From: Alkalimarinus coralli
Lineage (GTDB): Bacteria > Pseudomonadota > Gammaproteobacteria > Pseudomonadales > Oleiphilaceae
Direction: 5' to 3'
Length of the DNA stretch: 64,000 nt
NCBI RefSeq assembly: GCF_023650515.1
Contig: NZ_CP096016.1
Location: forward strand, 4,674,501-4,738,500
The notes beneath the pieces were generated by a model. That model saw only the letters and a program-made list of their open reading frames with translations, searched no databases and was not told where the DNA came from. Position 1 is the first letter of the stretch, and each line of letters begins with the position of its first letter. Position numbers and translations under genes: made by a program. Below, one piece after another: positions 16,306-24,157 of the stretch.

Positions 16306-18282
16306 TTATCCGGCCAGAATAAGGTTTTCAGCGCGCTCTATTTGCTCTGAGCTACCGTGCAATATAATCGTGTCTCCGGCCTCTAGCGGCCTCGACGTTG
16401 AGGGAGGTGACTCTTCTCCATTCTGATGTTTTATGGTTTCAACCGGGTTTCCGGCTTTCTCAAGCTTAAGCTCTGCTAATTGCTTGCCCGTCGCGTAGCA
16501 GTCTTCAGTTAGCAGCACCGCATGAAGCTGCTCGAGCGCATTGCCTTGTTCATCAACCGTCTTGGAGCTAATGCCGTGGTAGTAGCCATGTAAAATCTGA
16601 TAGCGTTGTTTTCGGGCGTTTTCAATATGATTAAAAACACTTGAAGGTGGTGTGCCCATCATGGTGAGTACGTGCGAGACTAGCATTAAACTGGCTTCCA
16701 TTGTTTCAGGGACAATTTCTGTAGCCCCCGCTTGTAATAGCTCTTCCAGTGATGAGTCATCGCTTGTGCGAACTAGAATAGGGATGTCGTAGCCTTTTTC
16801 CCGTATGGTATGGAGAACCTTTTTGGCCACGTCTAACTCTTTGTAGCTGATCACCAGCAGTTTGGCACGCTCAAGCCCTAATGCCCTTAATATGTCGATT
16901 CGGGAGGCATCGCCATAATATATATTCTCTCCTGCTATACTGGCTTCATTGACTCGAAAAGGGTCAATGTCCACCGCAATATAAGGTAGTTTTTCATTGC
17001 TTAGAAACCTTGAAACCGACTGACCGACGCGGCCAAACCCGCATAATATTGCATGGTCGCTAAGAGATTCACTGGCTTTGTTTAGTTGTGCTTTATAGTC
17101 ATTTTGGGGAACAAACTTGGCTTCGCCAAACAGCTTGGTTGAAACTTTTGGGGCAATTCCAATTAACCATGGCGTTAAGGCGATAGACACCACGATGGTT
17201 GGGATTAAAATGCCGCTAACCGGTTCACTCATGGTGCCGCTTTTGAATGCCAAAGCAAAGAGCGCGAAGCCAAACTCACCGCCCTGGGCAAGGTAAAGCC
17301 CAGTGGTGATTGAATCTCGCTTACTGTGTTTATTTGCTCTGGTAAGTATAAAAATAAGTAGTGCTTTGCCAATTATTAAGACCGCACTACAGAGTACGAT
17401 CCAATGCCAATTTTTGAGCAGTGCATGAATATCCAGTGCCATCCCGACTGAGATAAAAAACAGCCCTAGCAGCAGGTCTCTAAATGGCCTGATATCGGCC
17501 TCAATTTGATGCCGATAGTTAGTTTCACTCAGCATCATGCCCGCAATAAATGCGCCCAATGCCATGGACAGTCCGAAGTGGTGGGTCAATGCTGCAGCCA
17601 GTAGCGATACCAGCAAGACCGTCATAACAAACACTTCTTCTGAGTGGGCTTTAGCTACTTCATTAAAGAGTGGGGGCAGAACCCACCTGCCACAGGCCAG
17701 TAGTAGTGCAAATAGAGCAACCCCCTTAACCAGTGTAAGGCCGATGGATGTAAAAATGGCCTCGTGGTCACTGCCGGAAAATGCCGGAACAAGTATGAGA
17801 AACAGCACCGCTGCGATGTCTTGAAACAGTAAGATGCCAATGGAGAGCTGCCCGTGGGGTTTATGCAGTTCGTTTCGGGAGGATAGCTCTTTACTCACCA
17901 CTGCAGTGGACGATAACGACAGCGCACCAGCAATGACGATGGCCTCCTCAATGGAAACCCCCACCGCAAGTGCGACGGCATAAATAACGATACAGCTGAT
18001 CAATACTTGCAGCCCGCCCAAGCCAAACACCGTGTGTCGCAGGGCCATCATTTTCGCCAGAGAAAACTCCAACCCCAGCGAAAAGAGCAGGAACACGACG
18101 CCGAACTCAGCAAGAAACCGGATCGCTTCCAGGTCTTCGACAACTGCAAATGCGCTGGGGCCAACGATTAATCCGACACAGAGATAGGCGAGAATGGGCG
18201 GAATGTGAATACGTCTTAATGCTGTGGAAGCCATGACTGCTGCTGCGAGCAGTATCAGTACTTTTAAAAAAACACCTTCCAT
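16306..18282 (-). CDS. Kef-type cation:proton antiporter (CPA2) with TrkA domains
   Basis: This 658-residue membrane protein has about 12 hydrophobic segments over residues 5-380 (Na/H exchanger fold), a cytoplasmic Rossmann TrkA-N domain starting HAILCGFGRVGQSV (about 410-530), and a C-terminal TrkA-C-like domain. This layout is that of KefB/KefC/YbaL-type glutathione- or NAD-gated K+ efflux systems. Motifs such as LSLSSTAVVSKEL and AQGGEFGFAL are typical of CPA2 antiporters. No KefF/KefG ancillary oxidoreductase gene adjoins it, so the exact subtype is left open. It probably works in potassium or pH homeostasis. Confidence 0.9.
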   Translation of the reverse strand: MEGVFLKVLILLAAAVMASTALRRIHIPPILAYLCVGLIVGPSAFAVVEDLEAIRFLAEFGVVFLLFSLGLEFSLAKMMALRHTVFGLGGLQVLISCIVIYAVALAVGVSIEEAIVIAGALSLSSTAVVSKELSSRNELHKPHGQLSIGILLFQDIAAVLFLILVPAFSGSDHEAIFTSIGLTLVKGVALFALLLACGRWVLPPLFNEVAKAHSEEVFVMTVLLVSLLAAALTHHFGLSMALGAFIAGMMLSETNYRHQIEADIRPFRDLLLGLFFISVGMALDIHALLKNWHWIVLCSAVLIIGKALLIFILTRANKHSKRDSITTGLYLAQGGEFGFALFALAFKSGTMSEPVSGILIPTIVVSIALTPWLIGIAPKVSTKLFGEAKFVPQNDYKAQLNKASESLSDHAILCGFGRVGQSVSRFLSNEKLPYIAVDIDPFRVNEASIAGENIYYGDASRIDILRALGLERAKLLVISYKELDVAKKVLHTIREKGYDIPILVRTSDDSSLEELLQAGATEIVPETMEASLMLVSHVLTMMGTPPSSVFNHIENARKQRYQILHGYYHGISSKTVDEQGNALEQLHAVLLTEDCYATGKQLAELKLEKAGNPVETIKHQNGEESPPSTSRPLEAGDTIILHGSSEQIERAENLILAG

Positions 18283-18574
18283 AAAACAATGTTCCTGGTT
18301 TGGAGGTTTTGATTGTGTTGACTGGCGCGTGATGCTGTAAGTATAGGTCGCGATTGTGAACCTGATCTATTGCATTCGTTACGAGCTGTCTTGTGCATGG
18401 CCAATGGGCGCATGGCTGTTCATACGTTATGTATTAAAGCAGACTAAAGCAACCAGATTTGGTGTGTGTGAGCAGGTTTGCATATTACAGGCTACTTTGA
18501 TGTATGTGTCGAGCATAAGGTGGGAGACGACAACGCTCTATTGATGGATGATATTGTATCGTTAGCCTGCCCAG

Positions 18575-19813
18575 CTAAAAAAGATCAATTTCTCCAGAGA
18601 ACCCGTCTTCCATGCCGCCGTCAGACTCTTTGTCGGTAGGGGCATTTTGTACAACGCTGTGTAGTAGCGCTTGCTGCTTGTCCGCAAGGTGTTGAAGAAG
18701 TCTTGATACCGACTTAAATGCATGGCTGGTGTTTGTACTGCTGTCGATAATTTTCTCGGCCGCTGCAATGGTGGTGTCTACCCGGGTCACGATATAGCTT
18801 TCCTGGTCATCTTCCAGGCCCATTCTGGGTATCTTCTCTTCCAGCTCTGAGAGCATTGACTGCAACAGCTGGACAATATCGTTCTGGTTTTTCTCAAGGC
18901 TTTCACCTACCGCGATGAGTGTTGATTTTACTGCCGTAAAAGAGGCTCCCAGCTCCCGGGCTTGATCAACCAGCGCTTGTTCGGTTTCCAGACTTTGCAC
19001 CTTGGCGTCTGTAGAGCCTAGCATCGTCGGGAGAAAGTCTTTATATCGACCATATGTCTCTATCTCATCAACCGGCATATTTTTTACCAGCAAGGCGACC
19101 CGCGGGTAGTTGATTTGAGTTCGGGAGCCAAAATCGATAAACCGGTTGCCATTTTCGTGTATTGTCGAAATGACCTCTCTTTCCAGCGGGGATATGGTGT
19201 GACTTTCTGATGAGTAAAATGACCGCTCCTTTCGGCCAATAAACATTAAGCTGCAGTTCAGCCCAAGGCTGCTGGTCACATTGAAAAACTTGCTTGCCAA
19301 CGCATTAAGCGACTTGGCAGAGTAGCTCGATTCTATAAACTGTATGGCCAGCCCCAGCTCGCTTGAACCACGCATAGCGGTATAGGCCGTGGTGGTGGCT
19401 TTTGTAACCTCGTTGCTAAGTGCTTTATTGCTTTTAATGAATGTGGTGATTATGTTTAATTTGGCTAACAGCTCAGACTGGTCAAAAGGCTTGGTGAGAA
19501 AGTCGATGCCGCCCGCTTCAAATGATAAAACTCTGGACTGGATATCGCTTAGGTTGGATATGAAGATGACAGGTATGTTGGAGGTGCGTTCGTCGGCTTT
19601 AAGGTGCTTGCACGTTTCGTAGCCGTTCATTTCCGGCATTTCGATATCCAGCAAGATGACATCGGGCATGTTGCGGATAGCGGACTCGATACCTTCGCTA
19701 CCGCTTTTTTCGGAAAACAGCTGGTAATTGCTTTCCAGAGACTGGCGCACAATGCTCTGAACAATCGAGTCATCGTCAATGGTAAGAATTTTAGGGTTGT
19801 CTGCCATGGCCAT
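18575..19813 (-). CDS. Response regulator with unusual helical output region
   Basis: Residues 5-125 are a receiver domain with the acidic pocket IDDDS, the phospho-acceptor in VILLDIEMPEMNG, and the conserved Thr/Ser and Lys positions (FISNLS, LTKPFD). The remaining ~285 residues match no DNA-binding or enzyme domain I know. They contain a helical linker, a central region (about 150-260) with a possible alpha/beta sensor fold, and a C-terminal helical region (about 270-390) with many Gln, Leu and Glu. The tail is acidic (EDGFSGEIDLF). No partner histidine kinase is adjacent, so it may act in an orphan or multi-kinase pathway. Start choice between residues 1 and 3 (MAMAD) is open. Confidence 0.85.
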   Translation of the reverse strand: MAMADNPKILTIDDDSIVQSIVRQSLESNYQLFSEKSGSEGIESAIRNMPDVILLDIEMPEMNGYETCKHLKADERTSNIPVIFISNLSDIQSRVLSFEAGGIDFLTKPFDQSELLAKLNIITTFIKSNKALSNEVTKATTTAYTAMRGSSELGLAIQFIESSYSAKSLNALASKFFNVTSSLGLNCSLMFIGRKERSFYSSESHTISPLEREVISTIHENGNRFIDFGSRTQINYPRVALLVKNMPVDEIETYGRYKDFLPTMLGSTDAKVQSLETEQALVDQARELGASFTAVKSTLIAVGESLEKNQNDIVQLLQSMLSELEEKIPRMGLEDDQESYIVTRVDTTIAAAEKIIDSSTNTSHAFKSVSRLLQHLADKQQALLHSVVQNAPTDKESDGGMEDGFSGEIDLF

Positions 19814-19899
19814 ACTCCGTTATGCGTGATTTTGTCACAGGCGCGATATCGCAAGCGTCAATAACAAATAGTCGTTCCCTAGTTGCTAGGCGATAAACA

Positions 19900-20307
19900 C
19901 TACGGGTGTAGGACTTCGTCCGGTAGCTGCCGGATACACCCTTCTTCGTCAATCGCCACAAACACAAAGATTGACTGGGTGACTTTTCTTGGCTGATGTT
20001 CATCAAGATCCTGAGTCCAAACCTCCACTCTAAGCTTAATAGAGCTTCGTCCAACGTCAACCAGCTTTGTGTAGCAACTGACTTGTGAACCTACTCTGAC
20101 GGGCGAGATAAACTCCATACCCTCGATCGCAACAGTGGCGGTTCTGCCTTGAGACAACCGGCCTGCGGCTGCTGCGGCTGCCAGATCCATTTGTCCAACC
20201 AGCCAGCCTGCGTGTATATCGCCATTTGCGTTGGTGTCTTTTGGCATTGGCACAATCTGGAGAGCCAGTTCACCGACCGGTGTGGGCTTATGCTCAGAAT
20301 GTCTCAT
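19900..20307 (-). CDS. Acyl-CoA thioesterase, YciA/hotdog family
   Basis: The 135-residue protein is a single hotdog domain. The family motif GDIHAGWLVGQMD, with the long helix that follows, and VSCYTKLVDVGRSSIKLRVEVW are characteristic of YciA-like broad-specificity acyl-CoA thioesterases, which hydrolyse acyl-CoA to free acid and CoA in the cytoplasm. The Asn/Asp catalytic position reads NANGDIH, as expected. It is a single gene upstream of the response regulator on the same strand (86 bp gap); no functional link is apparent. Confidence 0.9.
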   Translation of the reverse strand: MRHSEHKPTPVGELALQIVPMPKDTNANGDIHAGWLVGQMDLAAAAAAGRLSQGRTATVAIEGMEFISPVRVGSQVSCYTKLVDVGRSSIKLRVEVWTQDLDEHQPRKVTQSIFVFVAIDEEGCIRQLPDEVLHP

Positions 20308-20452
20308 GGTTCTACCTTTATGTCGTTATTTTTTCGTTGTTTTGGTAGCAGTATAGTTAGAGTTTTACCGTTGGTAAGCTTACCAAGTCAACTTTTGCAC
20401 TAATACTTTCGGGATATCCATTTGCGACCTGTTGTATATCTGAAGGTCTCTA

Positions 20453-21835
20453 TCAGCTATAAATCTTGTCGGGTAACCATGTTGCCAGTTCAGGCCATAT
20501 TGCCAACATGCCAAGCATAATCAGCTGTATGACGATAAAGGGAATAACCCCTTTATATATGTCAGATGTGGCAACGGACTCTGGTGCAACACCCCTCAAA
20601 TAAAACAGAGAGAAACCGAATGGAGGGGTCAAAAATGAGGTTTGTAAATTCAGCGCAATCATTATGCCAAACCATACCGGATCGAGTCCCATAGACAGCA
20701 ATACCGGGCCGACTATTGGTACGACAACAAAGGTTATCTCGATAAAGTCTAAAATAAACCCGAGTAGAAAAATAACTAACATAACCACCAGTGTGGCAGT
20801 GAATACGCCGCCGGGCATGTCACTGAACAGAGACTGAATCAGCTCGTCACCACCGTAGCCTCTGAAGACCAGTGAAAATATAGAGGCACCAATGAGTATA
20901 AGAAATACCATGCAGGTGACTCGTGTGGTGGTGCGGCAGACGTCTCGTATGACCTCGATAGTCAGCTTTTTCCGGTATCCCGCCAGCAGGATCGCGCCAA
21001 ACGCCCCAACCCCTGCGGCTTCAGTTGGTGTGGCGATACCACTGAGAATAGAACCCAGAACGACGACAATCAGCAGTAGAGGCGGCGTTAAGTCTTGAAA
21101 TAAAGATAGCGGTACTTGGTTGCTCTCGTCGTCTGGTTGCTCTTGCTTTGGGGGAATCAGGCCCGGCTTGAAGGTTGCCACGAGTATAATGTAGAGAACG
21201 TATAGGCCCACCAAGCAGAGACCTGGAATGATCGCACCGACAAAAAGGTCGCCTACTGATACGGTGTCAGGGCTGAATATGCCCATATTACGCTGGGCTT
21301 GCTGATAGGCACTGGATAATACGTCGCCTAATAATACCAGTGCAATAGAGGGGGGGATGATCTGTCCTAACGTCCCAGTGGCACAAATGGTGCCTGTCGC
21401 GATAGATGGGGCGTAGCCTCGTTTAAGCATTGTAGGCAACGAGATAAGTCCCATGGTTACCACCGTTGCGCCTACAATTCCGGTGCTGGCCGCCAGTAAC
21501 ATGCCGACAATTGCGACTGAAATGCCCAGCCCGCCCTTCATGCTCCTAAACAGTATCGCCATACTCTCCAGCAGGTTTTCGGCCAGCTTGGAGCGTTGCA
21601 ACATACAACCCATAAAAACAAATAGTGGTACGGCAATCAGGGTCTGGTTAGTAATTAATCCATAGAGCCGGTTGGGGGTAGCGAGAAGAAACGCAGTATC
21701 AAATACGCCGGTTGCGATACCGCCTGCTGCAAATATCAGCGCGGTACCCGCCAGTGAAAATGCCACTGGGTAGCCGAATAAAAGCACCGCGCAGGCGGCA
21801 GCGAACATGATTAGAGGGATGTATTCAACCATCAC
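20453..21835 (-). CDS. TRAP transporter large permease (DctM)
   Basis: This 460-residue protein is nearly all hydrophobic, with about 12 membrane segments and the DctM signature glycine/alanine-rich loops (ASTGIVGATVVTMGLISLP, TGTLGQIIPPSI). DctM is the sodium-coupled translocation subunit of TRAP transporters for organic acids. The somewhat long length and sequence style recall the subgroup annotated as mannitol/chloroaromatic-type TRAP permeases, but I cannot assign the substrate. Its start overlaps the dctQ stop by 4 bp (ATGA), showing translational coupling. No periplasmic binding subunit (DctP) gene is next to the pair. Confidence 0.93.
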   Translation of the reverse strand: MMVEYIPLIMFAAACAVLLFGYPVAFSLAGTALIFAAGGIATGVFDTAFLLATPNRLYGLITNQTLIAVPLFVFMGCMLQRSKLAENLLESMAILFRSMKGGLGISVAIVGMLLAASTGIVGATVVTMGLISLPTMLKRGYAPSIATGTICATGTLGQIIPPSIALVLLGDVLSSAYQQAQRNMGIFSPDTVSVGDLFVGAIIPGLCLVGLYVLYIILVATFKPGLIPPKQEQPDDESNQVPLSLFQDLTPPLLLIVVVLGSILSGIATPTEAAGVGAFGAILLAGYRKKLTIEVIRDVCRTTTRVTCMVFLILIGASIFSLVFRGYGGDELIQSLFSDMPGGVFTATLVVMLVIFLLGFILDFIEITFVVVPIVGPVLLSMGLDPVWFGIMIALNLQTSFLTPPFGFSLFYLRGVAPESVATSDIYKGVIPFIVIQLIMLGMLAIWPELATWLPDKIYS

Positions 21836-22383
21836 AGGGCCCCCTCGCTTGGTGATCTCTCTTCGATCTTGATGCCTTTTATCTGAGCGATGCTTCTAAG
21901 TATTTCGGAAATCGCTTGCAGTAGCATGACGGCAACCATGATGAGGATTAAAGATTTAAGGAGATAAACCAAGGGAATGCCAGCCGCCTCTTGCGATGTC
22001 TCAAGAATTTGCCATGAACTTACAATATATGGCCAGCTGCTCCAGCCTATGAATAGGATGACAGGCAGCAGTAAAAAAAGCGTTCCGAATAAATTAACCA
22101 AGGCTTTTCCTCTGCTGGATAGGCGGTGATAGAAGATGTCTACCCTTACGTGTTCGTCATGCTTTAGGGTATAAGCGCTGGCGACGAGAAATATAGCTGC
22201 ATGACAATACATGATGCTTTCTTGTGCGATTATCGAGCTATGGTTGAATGCATACCTCATGACGACTGTAAAACAGGTTAAGAGCACCATCGCGATATTA
22301 AGCCAGGAGACTGCGCGCCCGATAACTTCGGTAAACTGATCTATATGGCGGATTATTTTTGCAAGTGAAATACTGACAGCCAT
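21832..22383 (-). CDS. TRAP transporter small permease (DctQ)
   Basis: The 183-residue protein has four predicted membrane helices with the DctQ pattern, including VVMRYAFNHSSIIAQESIMY and the charged loop HDEHVRVDIFY. It pairs with the overlapping DctM gene to form the membrane part of a TRAP transporter. The missing DctP must be encoded elsewhere if the transporter is functional. The 536-bp upstream region holds a 14-bp tandem repeat and the intact inverted-repeat element copy A before reaching the divergent pstS gene. Confidence 0.9.
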   Translation of the reverse strand: MAVSISLAKIIRHIDQFTEVIGRAVSWLNIAMVLLTCFTVVMRYAFNHSSIIAQESIMYCHAAIFLVASAYTLKHDEHVRVDIFYHRLSSRGKALVNLFGTLFLLLPVILFIGWSSWPYIVSSWQILETSQEAAGIPLVYLLKSLILIMVAVMLLQAISEILRSIAQIKGIKIEERSPSEGAL

Positions 22384-22535
22384 TTTAACGGGTATCTTCC
22401 CTTTGAGAGTGACTTGTTATTATATGATTGCGACATCTATTGTATGACATCGAATGTATGACACCGATTGTATCGAGAAGACTACAGGGGCCTATTATAG
22501 GCAAGTTAACCTGTTCAGCCTAATAGTTGTTTAAT

Positions 22536-22698
22536 AGAGACCTTTGCACGACTGCTGCGCTTACAAATACAGCGTTAAAAAATGACTCAAAATTGTGCGC
22601 TCTCCTGGGTCGACCGGGACTTATTACTCATAAACTGAGCTTTTTCTTCATTTTTTGCCTTGTCTTTGCTTCGCTCGCAACGTCGTGCAAAGGTCTCT
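22536..22698 (+). mobile_element. MITE-like inverted-repeat element, intact copy A
   Basis: The element is 163 bp and begins and ends with a perfect 17-bp inverted repeat, AGAGACCTTTGCACGAC. It is flanked by a 3-bp direct repeat AAT (22533-22535 and 22699-22701), the expected target-site duplication. A GGTCGACC palindrome lies near the centre, and both arms share an AAAAAATGA block. It has no open frame of note and would need a transposase from elsewhere. It sits between dctQ and pstS, upstream of the Pho boxes. Confidence 0.88.
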
Positions 22699-22756
22699 AA
22701 TAATGACTCTGTAACGGTTTTATCATTCAATACTGTTTATTGGAATGTTGCTGGTG

Positions 22757-22800
22757 TTGTCATTATTTTGCAATAGGGTTGTCACATGACTGTCATAAAT
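22757..22800 (+). promoter_or_regulatory. Pho box region upstream of pstS
   Basis: Two adjacent 11-bp PhoB half-sites, TTGTCACATGA (22779-22789) and CTGTCATAAAT (22790-22800), make one full Pho box. A third half-site TTGTCATTATT (22757-22767) stands exactly two 11-bp turns upstream of the first. The consensus CTGTCAT-based direct repeat is well matched. The region lies about 120 bp before the pstS start, so PhoB activation of pstS under phosphate limitation is expected. Confidence 0.85.
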
Positions 22801-22919
22801 CGTCTCTATAGTGACCTCAAACCGGATAAGTAGTGTTCTTTGATTTGTCCTTAGAGGTTTACTGCAAAGTTAGATAGCGCTCTTGCTTTGAGAGCAACTA
22901 AATTGAATTGGAGATAGAT

Positions 22920-23900
22920 ATGAAGTTTAAGAAACTATTTGCGGCGTTGACTATGACGGCAGCCGTAGCAGGCGCTGCGACTGCAACGGCAGGTGCCAAG
23001 GTTGATGAAAATCTGGATACATACGTAAAAGCCAGTGGTGTATCAGGTAACTTGTCAAGTGTAGGTTCTGATACGCTGGCTAACCTAATGACTTTGTGGG
23101 CAGAAGACTTTAAGCGCCACTACCCAAATGTAAATGTACAGATTCAGGCGGCAGGTTCTTCTACTGCGCCTCCAGCGTTGACTGAAGGCACTTCAAACGT
23201 AGGCCCTATGAGCCGAAAGATGAAAGATAAAGAAGTCGAAGCGTTTGAGAAGAAGTTTGGTTATAAGCCGACAGCAGTTCCAGTCGCGATTGATGCATTA
23301 GCGGTATTTGTAAATAAGGATAACCCGGTTGAAGGCCTGACAATTGCACAAATTGATGCGATTTTCTCATCGACTCGTAAGTGTGGTTACGATTCTGATG
23401 TTTCCAAGTGGAGTGATCTTGGTCTGAGTGGCAGCCTTGCGAATAGCAGTGTTCAGCTGTTTGGTCGTAATTCGGTATCAGGTACTTACGGTTACTTCAA
23501 AAAGAAAGCACTGTGTAAGGGTGACTACAAAAATAACGTAAACGAGCAGCCAGGTTCTGCTTCGGTTGTGCAGGGTGTATCAGAGTCTATTAACGGTATT
23601 GGTTACTCGGGTATCGGCTATAAAACAGCCAGTGTTCGTGCGATTCCATTGGCTAAGAAGCCTGGCCAGCCATTCGTAGATGCAACGCCTGAAAATGCAG
23701 TAACGGGCAAATACCCGCTGTCTCGTTTCCTCTATGTTTATGTAAACAAGGCACCTAATAAGTCTCTATCTCCACTGGATGGTGAGTTTATCAAGTCTGT
23801 ACTGTCCAAGCAGGGCCAGCAGGTTGTCGTAAAGGATGGTTATGTTCCACTGCCTGCGACTGTTGCGGATAAGAGCCTTAAGCAGCTAGGTCTTAAGTAA
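22920..23900 (+). CDS. pstS: Phosphate ABC transporter substrate-binding protein
   Basis: PstS binds inorganic phosphate in the periplasm and delivers it to PstCA. A signal peptide is clear ([20 protein letters not shown], cleavage after about residue 25). The phosphate-binding loops include [22 protein letters not shown] and [12 protein letters not shown]. The start is the ATG at 22920 with TTGGAGA seven bases upstream; an in-frame TTG at 22908 is less likely. A terminator follows the gene, and pstC has its own Pho box, so pstS is a separate transcript that can be made in excess over the membrane parts. Confidence 0.95.
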   Translation: MKFKKLFAALTMTAAVAGAATATAGAKVDENLDTYVKASGVSGNLSSVGSDTLANLMTLWAEDFKRHYPNVNVQIQAAGSSTAPPALTEGTSNVGPMSRKMKDKEVEAFEKKFGYKPTAVPVAIDALAVFVNKDNPVEGLTIAQIDAIFSSTRKCGYDSDVSKWSDLGLSGSLANSSVQLFGRNSVSGTYGYFKKKALCKGDYKNNVNEQPGSASVVQGVSESINGIGYSGIGYKTASVRAIPLAKKPGQPFVDATPENAVTGKYPLSRFLYVYVNKAPNKSLSPLDGEFIKSVLSKQGQQVVVKDGYVPLPATVADKSLKQLGLK

Positions 23901-23954
23901 ATGAGTCTTAAGTAGCCAGGTCGTAAGTCACTAGACATCTGGTGAAGCACTCGG

Positions 23955-23989
23955 AAAGCCCTGAATAACTCAGGGCTTTTTGCGTTTTT
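23955..23989 (+). terminator. Intrinsic terminator between pstS and pstC
   Basis: AAAGCCCTGA, a five-base loop and TCAGGGCTTT form a perfect 10-bp stem followed by TTGCGTTTTT. It ends the pstS transcript 55 bp after the stop. Confidence 0.93.
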
Positions 23990-24081
23990 ATATGCTCATT
24001 TTCATACACCTGACCTTGTTTTTATAGCTCTCCTGCCATTTATTTCGTTGTTGTCGGAACCATCGGTGGAATATGACAGTG

Positions 24082-24103
24082 TTGTAACATAACTGTCATA
24101 TTA
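24082..24103 (+). promoter_or_regulatory. Pho box upstream of pstC
   Basis: The half-sites TTGTAACATAA and CTGTCATATTA stand in direct 11-bp repeat 54 bp before the pstC start. The close match to the PhoB consensus, together with the terminator after pstS, indicates an independent PhoB-dependent promoter for pstCAB-phoU. Confidence 0.85.
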
Positions 24104-24157
24104 ACTTATTATCCTTCTGGCATTGTAATTGGATCATGCTTTTGGACTGTATTAATA

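Noticed and set aside
22441-22474. Short 14-bp tandem repeat (TGTATGACATCGAA type, about 2.4 copies) upstream of dctQ as extra PhoB sites
   Set aside because: The 14-bp period does not fit the 11-bp PhoB repeat and the core does not match CTGTCAT; left as a minor repeat of unknown meaning.
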